Below are positions 1 through 12,724 of a stretch of DNA of 64,000 nucleotides, one piece after another. Position 1 is the stretch's first letter; each line of letters opens with the position of its first letter. Source of the DNA: Leptodontidium sp. MPI-SDFR-AT-0119 (lineage: Eukaryota > Ascomycota > Leotiomycetes > Helotiales > Leptodontidiaceae); NCBI GenBank assembly GCA_020726505.1, contig JAHLEZ010000039.1, positions 186,001 to 250,000 of the forward strand, given 5' to 3'. The notes below the pieces were generated by a model, which was given only the letters and a program-made list of their open reading frames with translations, did not search any database and was not told the DNA's origin. The translations under genes and the position numbers were made by a program.

Positions 1-210
1 GCCCGTCAAGTCCCCCTCCCACCTTCCACGGTCATGAGCGCGCGCCAGGTTCCCTTGCCGCGTAGTATGGCTTCTGGAGGCGGCTATGCGGCTAGTGTAG
101 CGCCGAGTGATAGCGTGAGCTCGGTGGGCAGTAAGAGGGAAAGGGAACGGCTGAGGGAGAGGATGCATGTGAGGGGACCAGCTGGGGGGGTTATGTGGGG
201 TCATGGTTGA
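1..210 (+). CDS. 3' end of a gene entering from the left edge (partial)
   Basis: Frame 1 is open from the first base to a TGA at 208-210, giving 69 residues of a protein C-terminus. The tail is low-complexity: Pro-rich at first, then Gly/Ala/Ser, then a charged Lys/Arg/Glu stretch around residues 47-60, and it ends Gly-His-Gly. The GC-rich, stop-free, codon-like character contrasts with the T-rich sequence that follows, which looks like a 3' untranslated region. No domain can be recognised in so short a tail. It could be the disordered end of a kinase, regulator or cytoskeletal protein. The start and most of the gene lie outside the window. Confidence 0.55.
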   Translation, partial: ARQVPLPPSTVMSARQVPLPRSMASGGGYAASVAPSDSVSSVGSKRERERLRERMHVRGPAGGVMWGHG

Positions 211-3200
211 AGATGGATTGAAGGGTGGATGAGATATCGACAGAGTAGGAATGGCTTACAGGACAGCTAGGACTTTTTGGATTTGGATTTGGATTTGTTT
301 GGGTTTGTGTTTGTGTTTGAGTGAGGTGCATTGGGAATGGAGTGTGAAGGCGTGGTAGATTTTGGGTGTTGAAATTTTGCCTTGGGGTTGGTTGACTTCG
401 TTTTTTTCTCTTTCGTGGTGTTGTTATTTTATCTTTTATCTTTGTGTCTGTGTTTAGTGAGTTGGTGGAGTTGTGTTGCCTTAACAGTACACGTACATGC
501 ATGGGCTACGCGAGCCTTGGGGTCCTCGTATGTATCTACTTATTTATCTCTTCACAGTTCTCCTTCGAACCGTTCTTCCACAATACAAGAATCATTTTCA
601 ATGATTTTCCATAAGCCAGCCGCCCATTCGTGCAGAATAATAAATATTCCTTGTGCTTGCTTCTGTGAGCATTTCTTATCCTCGCTGGTCCCCGGCGATC
701 TATTCCTCTCCACGCACGCACTTAGACATATTACTCAAATCAATCGCTTGATACCTCTATTGGACTCTCATCTTCGTCGTCTGTACACAGTAAGTATCTC
801 CCCGAATGCGTTCTACTGTCTACAGCACGAAAACCTAGTGCGATTTACTACGAAGTAACCCCCGTCCGCAGGGTCCAGAAAAAGTCCTGCGTCGAGGGAT
901 CGATCGCTCGATCCTTGCTCGCTGCCTGGGTTATTTTGCTGATTGGCACAGATTCCAGTCCATTGATTTTGCTGCCACTGCAATTCCTGTCACTACTTCC
1001 GGTAGCTCAATAGGTTCACACCGTGCAAATAGCAGGTTGCAAGTTTGGGGAAAGGCTCTTTATATCGGATATCTGGTCTTAGTATGGCTAGCGGAGTTTC
1101 CAGCTTTATGATGACTGGTACATCCTTGTGAGCTTTGATACATGTTACCAAGCCTGAGTAGGAAGATGCCGAACCTCACATGCGGGGTATCAGTACCGAA
1201 GGATATGATGGTACATATCCGTAGTTATGTCTGCTTTGTATGAAAGTTGGGGTGTTGGTTGGGATGTGCGTTGTTTGTGTAGGCTGCTCAGTGGTGGGTT
1301 TGTTTTGGCGTTGAGACTCGGGCTGCAATAAACTCGCGTTCGATCATTGTGGTCTGCAAGTTCTCCTTAAGCTATGATCATGATTAGTAAACAATGGAAA
1401 TGATACAGATTCACAAATGTAGGAGCACTTCGCACAAAGGGAGGAGCGCCGGAATGGCTTCATGGAAACTACCACTTCCGAATTGGGAAACACTAGCTCC
1501 CACGACTGACCAGCAGAACAGATCCGATCCCCTACCATTTAGGAGTCCAAGCGATATGCCCCTATCTTTTTAGGTTCCTAGGAACCCCTCCTTCTTAGCA
1601 GTTGAAGGTCTATTCGTAAGAACGAGATAGCCAATGCGTGTGATATTGAAAATACGGATTAGTGATCCTCTTTATACTAGAACTTTCCCCGCTCTCTTCC
1701 ATCGGACTTTGCCGCACAGACAGAGAAGATAACCTTTCGATTCTCCCATACTCCAATCATAGAGATAGTGGTTATACTGCCAGAGCCTGAGCACCAATTC
1801 CAATGCTGATAGGATAGTATATGCAAGTGCCGTGTGAGTGTTACTTCAAGCCGTGAAATAAGAGAGAGAAATAGCGACCCGTTATCATATGCTACTATGA
1901 TAAGAGAATGGTCTCCCTGGTACATTATGGGTGTGTTTCCAAGCGTTTGATTATACGAAGGCATGTCCTCTCACCAGGCTGGCGACAACTAAGCTCTCGT
2001 GTTGTTATGATCAAACCGCATGGGTTTCCTGGTTTGGGTTGAGCTTTCCACTGGTAAATCTGCTTGGGCGCTCGTTTCTCGCAAAGGCATTTTGTTGATA
2101 CCCGCAAACTCTTTCATTGCATACTCAGGGTAATGCTGCCTGAAGTAGGAAACCCGAGATCGGCAAAAGAGGTATCATGGTGGTTTTGATTCGGGGTGAG
2201 GAATTTTCTTGAACAAGATATATTTTGAGAGTATAAAGAGAGGGATGAACAGCGGAACGAGCACCGGAACGAACACGAGAATGAGTATTGGAATGAACAC
2301 CGGAATGAACGGTGGAATGAAATAAGGAACGTCTTTGCGAGGTTCCCTAGTTTAAAAACCTAGAAAACTCAAAGTGATCAACTATCTGGCGATACCTCCC
2401 ATTAGTTTTGAGAGAGAGTTTACACGCCACCTCTAATCAACGGCCCGAAGATTTCGGATTAGGAAGCCACCAATCAGAAACCCGGAGAGCAGGAGAACGA
2501 GAGAAAAAACGGCAAGATTGAGTTTGGAGGAGTCCCACGGGCCTCGAGGCAGATAGAGGCGATACTGTGGGAATTCTGGCTATTGGATAGATAAACTGCC
2601 GGTAGATCAAAATTGATCCTTTGCTATTTCTTGGGTGAGCTTTGGAGCCAAGCGACAGCAGCTGTTGAAGGACTCTTGAGGGCTTCAAATCAGGTTCTAA
2701 TTGCGGGAGACGGGAGTAGGATATCTGTGAAGAGTCTTAGCTGTATTTATTTATTCCAAAATCAGATCTACAAGTATATGATTTTTTGGAGCACTCTCGC
2801 CTTACAACAGCAAAGAACAATCAGGAGTCTTTTTCCAACGGTACCGGTAGTTGTTTGGAAGTCTGGGAAATGAAAGAAGGCTTCTTGTTTCAATACACTT
2901 GTATGCAACCAAGAGAAAAGCCTTCTATCACTGCACATCGTCTGTGTGACCGGAATGTTTCAATAGCTCATCATTCCAACCATTTGTTGTAATTCTCTGT
3001 CCCGTGTCTTCACAAATTAGTGTGGGTAGTAGCAACAGTACCGTAGCACAGGAACTAGGATGGCGGATTAACAGGCGTCAAGAAGTGGGCTCGAGCAATC
3101 CTCCGAAAGAATCGGCTGTGTGCCTGTCGTCGTTTTGTTTAGGCTCGATTCGCTTAGCTTCCAGGTCTCATCCTGACACGGACTTCTTGATGGCGCTGAT

Positions 3201-4045
3201 GTCATTCGCAAAAGCATCACTACTACATGACCACACCATCTAGGAGCTAGGTACTACATCACTACTACTGCACCACTATGCATCAGGGTCCAACCCACCC
3301 ACCAACAACCTCTAGCCAAGCTCCGAAGACCATGTCTCTGCCCATCCAACCCCCTTAAGCTTTCCCCCTTGCCTGCGTTTGCCTGTGTTACCTGTCCACA
3401 AAGGGCAGCTGCTTGGATATTCTCGAAGTCCAGAGCCCCAGGTGCCCCCGACGACCGCTGAACTTGTCGTCACCATGTCGATCATGCGCGCGGTCTGTGA
3501 CCTGTGAGCCGCCCAGAGCTTGTCCCTGCCTGGAGGTAAGCTGTGTGGATTGGATTAGATGGGGAGTAGTGGAGTGGAGAGTTGCAGTGGGTATGAGCGT
3601 AGACCGCTGGGACTTGATTTGGTGGACCAGGACTGGCACTACTGGTAGGTACTGGTGATGACTATGACTGGGACTGGGAGCCGTGAAAACCTGGACGGTG
3701 GAACCATCCTATCCCGTCCTGTCCACCTGGAGGCTCTCTTGGTGGCTGACTACCTGAGGAAACGAGTACAGCTGTCAGGCTGGAAAATGAGAATTCGCAA
3801 CATCTTCAGAACTTCAACAACTCCTGGACCGAAACGAGACGGATCTTCTATGCCGGCTATGGCAACGACTATGTGCGGAGGCCGAATCGAGGCCGATTAG
3901 GAGACTACTAGGTCCTCTTGGATTCTTCCTATGGAAAGGAAAGAGATTTGCCGTGCTGGCAAAACCATCACGAAATAGAAGAACGATCGCCTCTTGGGAC
4001 CCAGGACCTGTTCGTTGATTTCTGCTCTTGGACATCTCGTGCACT
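211..4045. other. Long intergenic stretch, no supported gene
   Basis: No frame here shows a recognisable protein or a convincing exon chain. The first 300 bases are T/G-rich with GGATTT and GTTTGT iterations, likely 3' UTR of the gene at the left edge. A 12-bp minisatellite lies at 2243-2335. Short overlapping open frames on both strands at 3388-4040 have no recognisable product. The last few hundred bases are probably promoter and leader of the histidine kinase. Confidence 0.5.
2243..2335 (+). repeat. 12-bp minisatellite, about 7-8 imperfect copies
   Basis: Imperfect tandem copies of a GGAATGAACACC-like unit run head to tail, with substitutions such as GGAACGAGCACC. Period and boundaries were read by eye. 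The array lies in non-coding sequence. Confidence 0.7.
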
Positions 4046-7000
4046 ATGCTCACAGAATCGAGTACAATGTCCGAAAGGAGACCCTCGAGCCCCCACTCGA
4101 GCATGGACTTGCAACTCGCTGTTCTCCGGCATTTACCCACACCAATACTCGTCCTGTCACCTCATCGAACGACTGTCTTTGCAAATCGGGCAGCGGAGCG
4201 AATTCTAGGGTCTCCAGACCCAATACAATCACCAGGAAAAGGAATAACGGGTCGGGCTCCAGCGGATTTGGGAATCAAATTGCTCCACAATCGAAATTGG
4301 GACGTGGTATTGTCAAGACTTGCGGCTGCACACGACCATGCTGTTTCGGAGGGAATCGAGGGGCCGGTGCATGAAATTGATGCCGTGGTGTCGACGCCAA
4401 GTCTACCCTTTTCAGAGCGGCATTTCCGACTCCTGGTGTCTATCGTGACCGCTGACGATGGAATGCACTTTTTGCTCGGTTTTGAACGGTCTTCTCACTT
4501 TGAGAGGACGTTGAGCTCTTGGAATGAGGATCAAATACCTAGCCCAGACAGAATTTCTGTCACGCAGGACCCAGGGGACCATGATACACCTGAATGCTGG
4601 AGGAACATTCTAAAGATCAAGAGGGCCGTATTCGACAGCTGTAATGTGGCTGGTTTCATTCTAACCAAGGATAAGCAGTTCTATTTAACGAATAAGAAGG
4701 CCGGAGAACTGTTTGGAGACCTGATGGGCGACACTAATGGATGCGATGGGTTGAGTCTCCGGACAACCTTGGAAGTCTGGGATGAACATTTTGCAAAGCA
4801 GTTAGAGCCAACCGAGTTTCCTGGTATGAGATTGGTTCAGACTATGGAGCCATTCACAGGCTATCGATGTGGCTTCGTCCATGCAATAACCGGAGATAGG
4901 GTGGTGATGAGTGTTGATGGGGAATGTCTTTACGACGATGACACTGGAGAATTCATTGGAGGCATATGCTGGTGTAAAGACCTGCAGGTATATTCGGACT
5001 TCCTCGTTGACCAGCTTCAACGCCGTCTGGAGAGTCATGAGACTATTTGCAACCTGATGCCGCATTTGGTGTGGACGACCACCACCGACGGTTACTGTGA
5101 TTGGTTCTCGAATCGGGTGGGCTTTCTCTCTTGTATTCCTACCGTGCCTTCACTGAGAATTCTAGTGGTACGAGTTTACCGGTCTCACCAAAGAAGAGTC
5201 CGTAGGGCACGGATTTCAAGCAGCCGTCCATCCGGACGATCTCCCAAAACTCTTAGAACGTTGGAACTCCCATAAGACTTCAGGCAACGAATGCGATGTT
5301 GAGATCCGATACCGCCGGCATGACGGGATCTACAGATGGATGCTCGCTCGTGCCTTTCCCTTGCACGGAGAAAATGGCAATATCTTGAAATGGTATGGGA
5401 CGAATACTGACATTCACGATCTTGTCATGGCGAGGATCGAGGCTGCAAGGAGTCGACTCCAAGTGCTTACTGTACTGGCTCATGCCGAAGTCAACTTGTT
5501 CTCCATAAACAAAGATAAAATCATCACCATGGCGGAAGGTGATATGCGTTGGAACGCTGACACTAATCTCTATGACGTGAACAATAAGTCAAGTCTCATC
5601 GGCCAAGATGCCATCGCCGTCGCCCAAAGCACGCAACCAGGAGGAATCCCAGGTCCGCAGCGTTGACCCCCGACCCCCTCGGCGATCTCTAGCTGATTCT
5701 ATATTTTAGATTACGAGAAGAATATCCTCGCTATCCTGGATGGGACACTGGGAGTAGCCCAGTCTGAGGACGTCATTGGCGACAGAGTGTATCGAACTCG
5801 AGTTGTAGCCGACCTCGAGCATAACACTGTTGATGGTGGACAGAAACCGGCTGTGAAGGGTGCTCTAGGGCTGAGCATCGATGTGACGGATATGAAAGCA
5901 CGAACGGCCTCGGAGCTGGACAACAACCGGTTGATGATGGAGGAGCAAGCCGCCAAAGATTCGAATCAATTGAAGAGCCAGTTTCTGGCCAACGTAAGTG
6001 TCACGTCTCGGTAAAATATCATCACTGACCACCATAGATGTCGCATGAAATGAGAACACCTACAGCAGTAAGTTCTTCCTCCAGCCGTGTGCCAACATGT
6101 TTCCTAACGATCCACAGGGCGTCATCGGAATGGTGGAACTGCTCAGCGACGACCAGACCTTGACGACAGAACAACGTGAATACGTCAACAGCATTCATCT
6201 TTCCGCCAAGGCACTCCTTACTATTGTCAATGACATATTAGATTTCTCCAAGATTGAAAGTGGACGTCTCGATATCGAAAAAGTTCCATTAAACCTCTCA
6301 TCAGTCGTTGGCGAGCTCTGCAAACTACTCGCAATGTTTGCCGATCAGAAAGGTCTCGAGTTTGTGTATGATAATTTCATGGACGAGGAGCTCAAGCTTA
6401 TTGAGGATCCCGGACGGACTCGACAGGTTTTATCGAACCTTCTCACGAATGCACTCAAATTCACCAAGGAAGGTTCAGTGAAGTTGACAGTTTCGTCGAC
6501 GTTGGCCGAACCTGACGAGTACGGTCAAGACACGATGAAGGTCCAATTTCTGATCGAGGACACGGGAATTGGAATTGAGCAGTCGGTCCTTGACAGGTTA
6601 TTTAAACCTTTCAGTCAAGGTGACTCATCAACAGCTCGTTTATATGGTGGCACCGGTCTCGGTTTGACAATTTCGAAGAATGTAAGCCGTCACCGCAATT
6701 TTCTTCCGTTGATTCCCAATCTCGTTGAACGACGATTGACAATCGTAGCTTGCTAGTTTGATGGATGGCTCCATAGACCTAGAGTCACAGCCAAATGTTG
6801 GAAGCAAAGCCAGGTTCACAATACCTTTCAAGATATCCGCTTGGCATCAAGACCCTCGACTCGATACATCCGCGCAATCTCCCAACCTTGGATTCCGTCT
6901 TGCACCACTCACCAAGGTCCCATCATGGACAACGCCTCTGATCCATCGATCCATAAACCAAGACCTATTAAATCAACAAATCTCGAGTAGTGCTACGGCT

Positions 7001-7755
7001 AATTACCATCCACCGTCTGTATCATTGTCCCGGCATAGATCGACCGACAGAGCCTTTCTTTCTATTCCACAACTTTCCACCGAGCAGAGAAGTCGAGTCC
7101 ACGTCCTCGTTGTAGAGGACAAGTACGTTTCCCTCGTAAACTATCAATTAGAGAAAGCTAACAACTTATAGTCCAATAAACCAGACCATCGCCATCAAAA
7201 CATCCGTAAACTAGGCTTCTCAGTAACGGCCGTCTGGAATGGCCGCGAAGCCCTCTCTTACCTTCTCTCGCCATCAACAGCTCAACCCCGCCCCTCCATA
7301 ATCTTGATGGACGTACAAATGCCCGTAATGGATGGGTACGAAGCAACGCGCATCCTCCGCACCAGCACCGAATATGCGCGCGAAGAAGACGAAGCCGTTG
7401 TGTTCGGCGCTTCCGAAGGAGACAGCACACCCGAACTCGACAGCTCGGGATACAAAGGCACAGTCCTCACCCCAGTCGAAGAAGACGAAGCGGAAAGCAG
7501 TAGTCAGCAATGCAGCCAGAATCATGAAATTGAAAAGGCCATGAGGGGCAGGGCGGGGGGGGGGGGGGGGGGGGGGGGTACTTGAGAGATATACCCATCA
7601 TTGCTATGACGGCTTCAGCGATCCAGGGAGATAGGGAGAAGTGCCATGATGCGGGTATGGACGATTATCTCGCAAAGCCTGTGGAGAAAGCGAGGTTGGA
7701 GGAGATACTGCTTAAGTGGGCGGGAAGAAAGAGAGACCCTCCTTCCGAATTATGA
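4046..7755 (+). CDS. Hybrid sensor histidine kinase (PAS, PAS_3, HisKA, HATPase, receiver), with two frame breaks near the C-terminus
   Basis: Membrane-free fungal hybrid kinase of about 1,131 residues that would pass phosphate from a histidine to its own receiver. Exons: 4046-5116, 5166-5652, 5710-5993, 6038-6067, 6118-6681, 6749-7122, 7172-7755. PAS-like regions lie near residues 25-150 and 200-320; a PAS_3 domain (WYEFTG motif) follows the first intron. The H-box MSHEMRTP sits in the 30-base exon, His about residue 617. The N-box TNALKF, DTGIGIE and GGTGLGL follow. The receiver has VVEDN, the phospho-acceptor in LMDVQMP (about residue 983), the switch Thr in IIAMTA and Lys in LAKPV. The frame breaks twice: one base is missing near 7201 and the run of 24 G at 7555-7578 is one base off. 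Both are sequencing error or true lesions. The start is the first ATG after an in-frame stop at 4016. Not assigned to a named class. Confidence 0.85.
7555..7578 (+). repeat. Homopolymer of 24 G inside the kinase receiver region
   Basis: An uninterrupted run of 24 G follows a C at 7554 and precedes TACTTGAGAG. The receiver frame before the run ends in a TGA just after it, while the sequence after it continues the receiver domain in the next frame. A run one longer, or two shorter, would restore a single frame. Confidence 0.9.
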
Positions 7756-8084
7756 GGCATTGATTCCGAAATGGTGTAAGATATTGTACGATGAGACGAT
7801 GGTATTTAGGAGTACGCGCTGGACGGAAGGAAAACTCTGAGATAGTTTAGGATGGCGTGGAAATGCACGAGATACAGGAGGAGCCTGAAATGGCAAAGAT
7901 CAAAATGATTGATGTATCGATGATATCCAGATGATTGTATTTTCATGTACTCACTTTCATTTATGTATTCATAGTTGTGGATGTATGAATCCCAAGACAA
8001 CCCAGGATCCCAAACAGACTTCATTACGGCATCACTTAGTTTCCACCACACTTTCCCAAATCGCCTACCCAGAAAAGAAACACA
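7756..8084. other. Convergent intergenic spacer
   Basis: Short AT-rich spacer between the 3' ends of the kinase (+) and the permease (-). It must hold both polyadenylation regions. No other feature seen. Confidence 0.6.
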
Positions 8085-9881
8085 TCACTCCGACTCTACC
8101 TCATCCCTCCCACCATCCTCCTCCTGACTCTCGACCTCGCCCAGCAAATCCCTCGTCTTCGGCCCCGTATAAGTAGTCCTCGCACCGGCCCACCACCAAC
8201 CGAAACTAAACACCGCAATGAAACTCGCAACCACACTCGCGTAGTTCATATTCGTGCTCGTAACCGGTCTCACAGTTGGGAACATCAACACGACGCTGAT
8301 GAAGAACACCCAAGTGACCGCGATTCCATTAAGCAGTTTCTGCCACTTGCCCAGTGTGAATGGACCAGGCACGAAGGTGATTCTGCTGGCGTAGTAGTTA
8401 CGCGCGAGGATCACGAAGGCGTAAGATAAGTCCAAGGCTGGAGCGGTGATGTTGAAGATTGCAACGATGGTCTGCGTGGAGCCGATACCGATTAAGTTGA
8501 GGCAGCATGCGAAAGCTACGATGAGCCAAACGGCGTTGATGGGTGTATTAGTCAGTTTGTTTACCCTCGCGAAGAAAGGCGAGAATGGCAGTGCGCCATC
8601 GCGGGAAAATGCATACGCCATTCGAGTATCTGCCAACATAGCTGAGCAGCCAGTGAAGAACTGCACCAGGATCACGAAGAACCACATCACGGTTCCGCCC
8701 TTCTGCCCGCCTGCGTTGAGGAATATCTGTGCGGCGGGTAGGCCGGTCGGCGTGCTGATCATGTTTGGCAGGCCGTCTGGTACGTTGGGGATGCAGAAGC
8801 AGAAGGTGATTGTCAGCATCCAGCCTACAATACCCGAGATGGTGACGGCGTGGCGGATGGCCATTGGGCCACGGATGGCGGCATCATGGGTTTCTTCTGA
8901 CATGTGCGTTGTACCATCGTAGTCTGTCATTGTCCAGGCTACGGACAAAAAGGAGAGGAGGAAGGAGAAACCTGTTCCCCACCCAGAACCGTTTGTGAAA
9001 TGCCCAAACACCCAGGAGAATGATTGTTTGTTTGGAGTTAAGATGAGAAGGGCGATGCAAATAGCTGTTGAGGCGATGATGTTGATGGGTGCGAACCAGA
9101 TGACTAGTTTGTGGAGGGCGTGGGTGGTCAGTGAGCAGATAATGCCGAAAATAACCAGGAGGCCGATTGAGAGGAGGACGATTTGGAGGGGTGTTCTGAG
9201 GATGTTAGTTGAGGAGATGGAACATTTGGATAGCTTCACACTTACGGCGAGTATGCGTATGATTCTCCATCAAAGGCAGAGTTCATACTTGCTGCTGCCA
9301 GTATCATCTGGGAGACTGTGTAGCCGACACTTGCAACTCCAGCAGTCTGACCGAGTAGGTTACACCATCCGATGACCCAGGACCAGAGGGCTGCATGCTC
9401 CGGAGGAACAACGTTCCTGGTGACAAAGTACATCCCGCCCGCAGTAGGATATGCAGAGACGAGTTCGGCCACTGAGGGAGTTAGACATATCGGCCAAGGC
9501 TTGGATGGAGTAGGTTGACTGACCCGACGAGGAGATACACCAAGCCATCAAGGAGCCTATGAACCACGCCCATACTGAAGATCCTGGACCACCCAGGCTC
9601 AATGGGCTACCAAAAGTTGCTGGCACCGATCCAAGGACTCCAAGAACGGAGATTGCATACGACAGAGTTGACCATTTTGTGAAATGGCGACTGAGATCCT
9701 GTGAAACATGAGTATCGCATAAGTCAACGAGTTGGAGTTAACGAACCTGAGTGTATCCAATTTGGTTCAAGAGTCTCTCATCATCATCCTCGATAGTAGG
9801 CATGTGAGGCGTCTTCTTCTGGCCTCTATTCACAACCGGCGTGGCCGTTGAAATAGTCAACTTCTCATCTGTAGAAGCCAT
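8085..9881 (-). CDS. Amino-acid/GABA/choline-type permease of the APC superfamily
   Basis: Integral plasma-membrane transporter of 543 residues, predicted to import amino acids, GABA or choline-like amines with protons. Exons on the minus strand: 9881-9747, 9698-9539, 9471-9246, 9195-8085; summed length is a multiple of three and all three introns have GT-AG ends with 48-67 bp. About twelve hydrophobic segments are visible. Family hallmarks are the hydrophilic N-terminus ending in DDERLL, the TM2-TM3 motif AELVSAYPTAGG, the SEETHDAA motif after the central helices, and SRDGALPFS before the eighth helix. The acidic C-tail is typical. The pattern resembles Uga4/Hnm1-like fungal permeases; the substrate cannot be told from sequence. 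The start is the first Met, in a good context, and the exons splice cleanly from it. Confidence 0.9.
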
Positions 9882-12433
9882 TGTGAGGAGGATTTCAACA
9901 AGCCGTGACAATTGAAGGATGGATATCTGCACGTGGATTGACAAATACACAAGGGATGAGGGACTGACACAGTTATACACAGATATATCCTCCTTGGTCC
10001 CCGATCTTGAGGAGTTAGTTTTGGTAGCACCCGGCTATCTCTTCCCCCGCCAGTTTCTTACGGAAGCACCAATCACTGAGATCTGTCTCTTCCAGGTGAC
10101 AATACCACAAGATGATGTGCAGGCAATCAGCTTGGAAGACTGGCAAAGGTTGTGATAGGTGTATTTCATTCGCTCAAATGGGATGAAGACGGATGAGATG
10201 CAACGCGACGCAACTCAACGCAACGCTGGCTGCGATGCTCCAGAATTGGCAGCTGCAATTTTAACTGACGTGCAGAGCCCAGTCCAGTCTTGCAGGGGAG
10301 CGAGGTAGGGGGCAGCATGCGGGTTGTGCAATCCTGGATATACTTTTGCCAGGGTGGGTGGGTTGTTTCGGGTTGAACTCGTCGAACTCAAAGATATCCA
10401 GGTCGTTTGCTAACTCAATTGGAAACATCTTGACGATTGTCGAGAGGCATGAAGAGTATATGAAATAAAAGGTTTCAGTTCACCGCTATCACTGCCTGTA
10501 CAACTATGATTTAGTTCAGAATTAGAGTTGCTGAAGGATGTCGGTCTGGAAATGCCGAACGGAAGGGAGGGAGGCACGGAGCGTAACCCTGGCTGGCCGT
10601 CCAGCCGTTGCAATGGCCTTGGCGAGATGATCCTTCTCATTCGCACAAAATATCACACCTTTTCGCTCTCTCCCTCTCCCCCCAGCTCCCTCTCTTCCCC
10701 CCTCGCGTCATGCATCTTTCCTCCCATTCTTGACACATTACATTCGACTCGCTCCATGCCCTTGGCAAACCATCCGTACTGATGCCGCCTATGGGAGAGC
10801 TCGTTGCTCCCTGTGCGAATTGCGGTGTGTTGTAACTTTGTCCAATCAGGAAGAATGGGATGGAGCTGGATGAAGGTTTATTAGAGCGGTGAAGGGGGAT
10901 GATGGCCCCCAAAACCGATAACAAACTCAAAGGACAAGACACAACACTACAAGTCAAAACAGCAGTGTTGATGGAAAGCATTCTTCAGAGGTTCAACTCC
11001 TGCAAGGAAACATTTTGATCCTTCACTTCTGGACTTGCACGTTATTGCCATGCCGTCCCTACAGCCGATAGGCTTTCAAGGCAAGGGTTGACTGGAGTCC
11101 CAGCAACGCGGTTTGCAGGGTGGTATGCGGGTGTGGAGTCTTGTCACACCTGGCTGGCTCCCAGTTCGGGAGAAACCCTAATGCTGTCCACCTGCATCGG
11201 ACTGTTGGTATGGGAATTGGAGATGATTTGGCCGATTCCTATCTTTGGCCAACCGTGCCGCACTTGCGGTTGATGTTAGTCTTGGATGCCGAAACGAACC
11301 AAAGGCATCTGGTGAGAGGAAATTCGGGATGAGAATGGGAGAACCATCCCTGTGCGGGGTCGGGGACTCTTCCGCGACGATGTTCTCGTCTCTGTGTTGA
11401 TGATGAGTAGTTAGCTCTGCAATAAGCGAATGTGACAAGTGTTTTTCTGATATGAGAGTTCACTTCCCTCTGCAATATGCAGAGGGGCAGACTCAAGCAC
11501 TGGCGGTCATTTGAATCAGATCATTTCCGGAGTTGAGATTTGGAATTCGAGAGTGTGGTTGGCCCGTTCCAGGCGGGATCACTTGCCTCGTTGCATTTCT
11601 GTTGGTATCTGAGCTCTTTTCATTGTTAACCCCTGCACAGCAGAACCACGAACAGTTGCATTCTAGCCAGTTCTAGACATTGGTATTAAGTCAATTAGAA
11701 CACAGCAATCGCTCATGCATTTGCGCGCCTCGGCGTCTTGACTCTGCTTCATGGTGCCCAAGCATGGCTGGTTCTGGCTGGAGTTGCACAGCATATATTG
11801 GGTAGCCCCAATTTATGTGCCTGGGGTGGCACCACATCGGTCGTTGGTCTGATGATATCTTGAATTAGGAGGCTCAGGTCTTGAGCCCATTTTTTACAAG
11901 AAAGGTACCGTCCCGGGAAGCAGCCGGTAGGAATTTAGCTCGGTGGAATCACAAGACTGCTTCTGGCCTCAAGTTGGTCTGCTGCTTTCAGCTGTCATTT
12001 GTTTGGGCCCAATGAAAATGCCCTACCAAGTGGCTTCCAGACCAATGTCAGTCCTTTATAACAAATACACTCAAATCCAACAACGCCGGGGGATGAACAT
12101 CGGCATGGATTGATGCATTGTTGAGATCGTAGTTGTTCATTTTGGTGGACAGTCTTCCGATACCCGTATTTCTCTTTCTTATGCTGTGGAAGGGTTATTG
12201 CTGTAGAGAGCGCCCGTCATGACCTCCCCGAGCACCCGATTGATTTCCCCGGGTATATCAGAGCACCTGGCTTATCTCGTCCACAGTTCAAGCAACCACT
12301 TCATCCTTCTCCATCTTAGTTCCACCAATCAGATACTCATCACTCCATGCGCAACCTTCTCCTTCTCGCTCGAAGTACTCAATATGAACTGCGTACCTTC
12401 ATAGCCAAGACTCTTTCTTCCGAATCAGACGGA
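9882..12433. other. Intergenic, permease promoter on the left, no supported gene
   Basis: The first few hundred bases are the upstream region of the permease. Scattered open frames on both strands overlap each other, lack exon logic and have no recognisable product. I see no RNA gene or repeat of note. Confidence 0.5.
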
Positions 12434-12724
12434 CTACTCACTATCCTCAGTCCACAACGGCTTCGATTTCGCCCAAAGACTTTCATAATACGGCCTCATC
12501 ATTTGCTCCTATCAATCCTAGTCAGCTATCTCCCTTCTCCCTTTCATTTCAACACTATCAATCTAATTCACCCTCTCAAACTACTCCCGACTCTTACTCT
12601 AAACCTCCGTAAACCTGAATCGTCTCTTAACCTCCGGATCCTGGAAGACGTCAGAGAAGAGACATTCTGGCTCCTCGGAACACTTCTTCCTAGTGTTAGC
12701 TGCTTGTTCGGTGGTTGGGGCCAT
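12434..12724 (-). CDS. Possible small two-exon protein (64 residues), unknown function
   Basis: A candidate gene built by inspection. Exon 1 is 12724-12605, from an ATG in a good context (CCAAATGG). Exon 2 is 12508-12434, ending in TAG. The 96-bp intron has a GTTTAG donor, a CTGAC branch-like site and a TAG acceptor. The product is hydrophilic: an N-terminal Thr/Glu/Lys segment, a CSEEPEC pair of cysteines at residues 15-21, then DVFQDPEVKRRFRF, and a C-terminal segment rich in Tyr, Trp and Lys. The aromatic/charged composition across both exons and the sensible splice are the only support. No family is recognised. The opposite strand has a longer open frame, so this could be chance. Confidence 0.33.

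Noticed and set aside
1004..1060. tRNA-like stretch with a good A box (TAGCTCAATAGG)
   Set aside because: The B-box position is too close (about 33 bases) and mismatched, and no cloverleaf closes.
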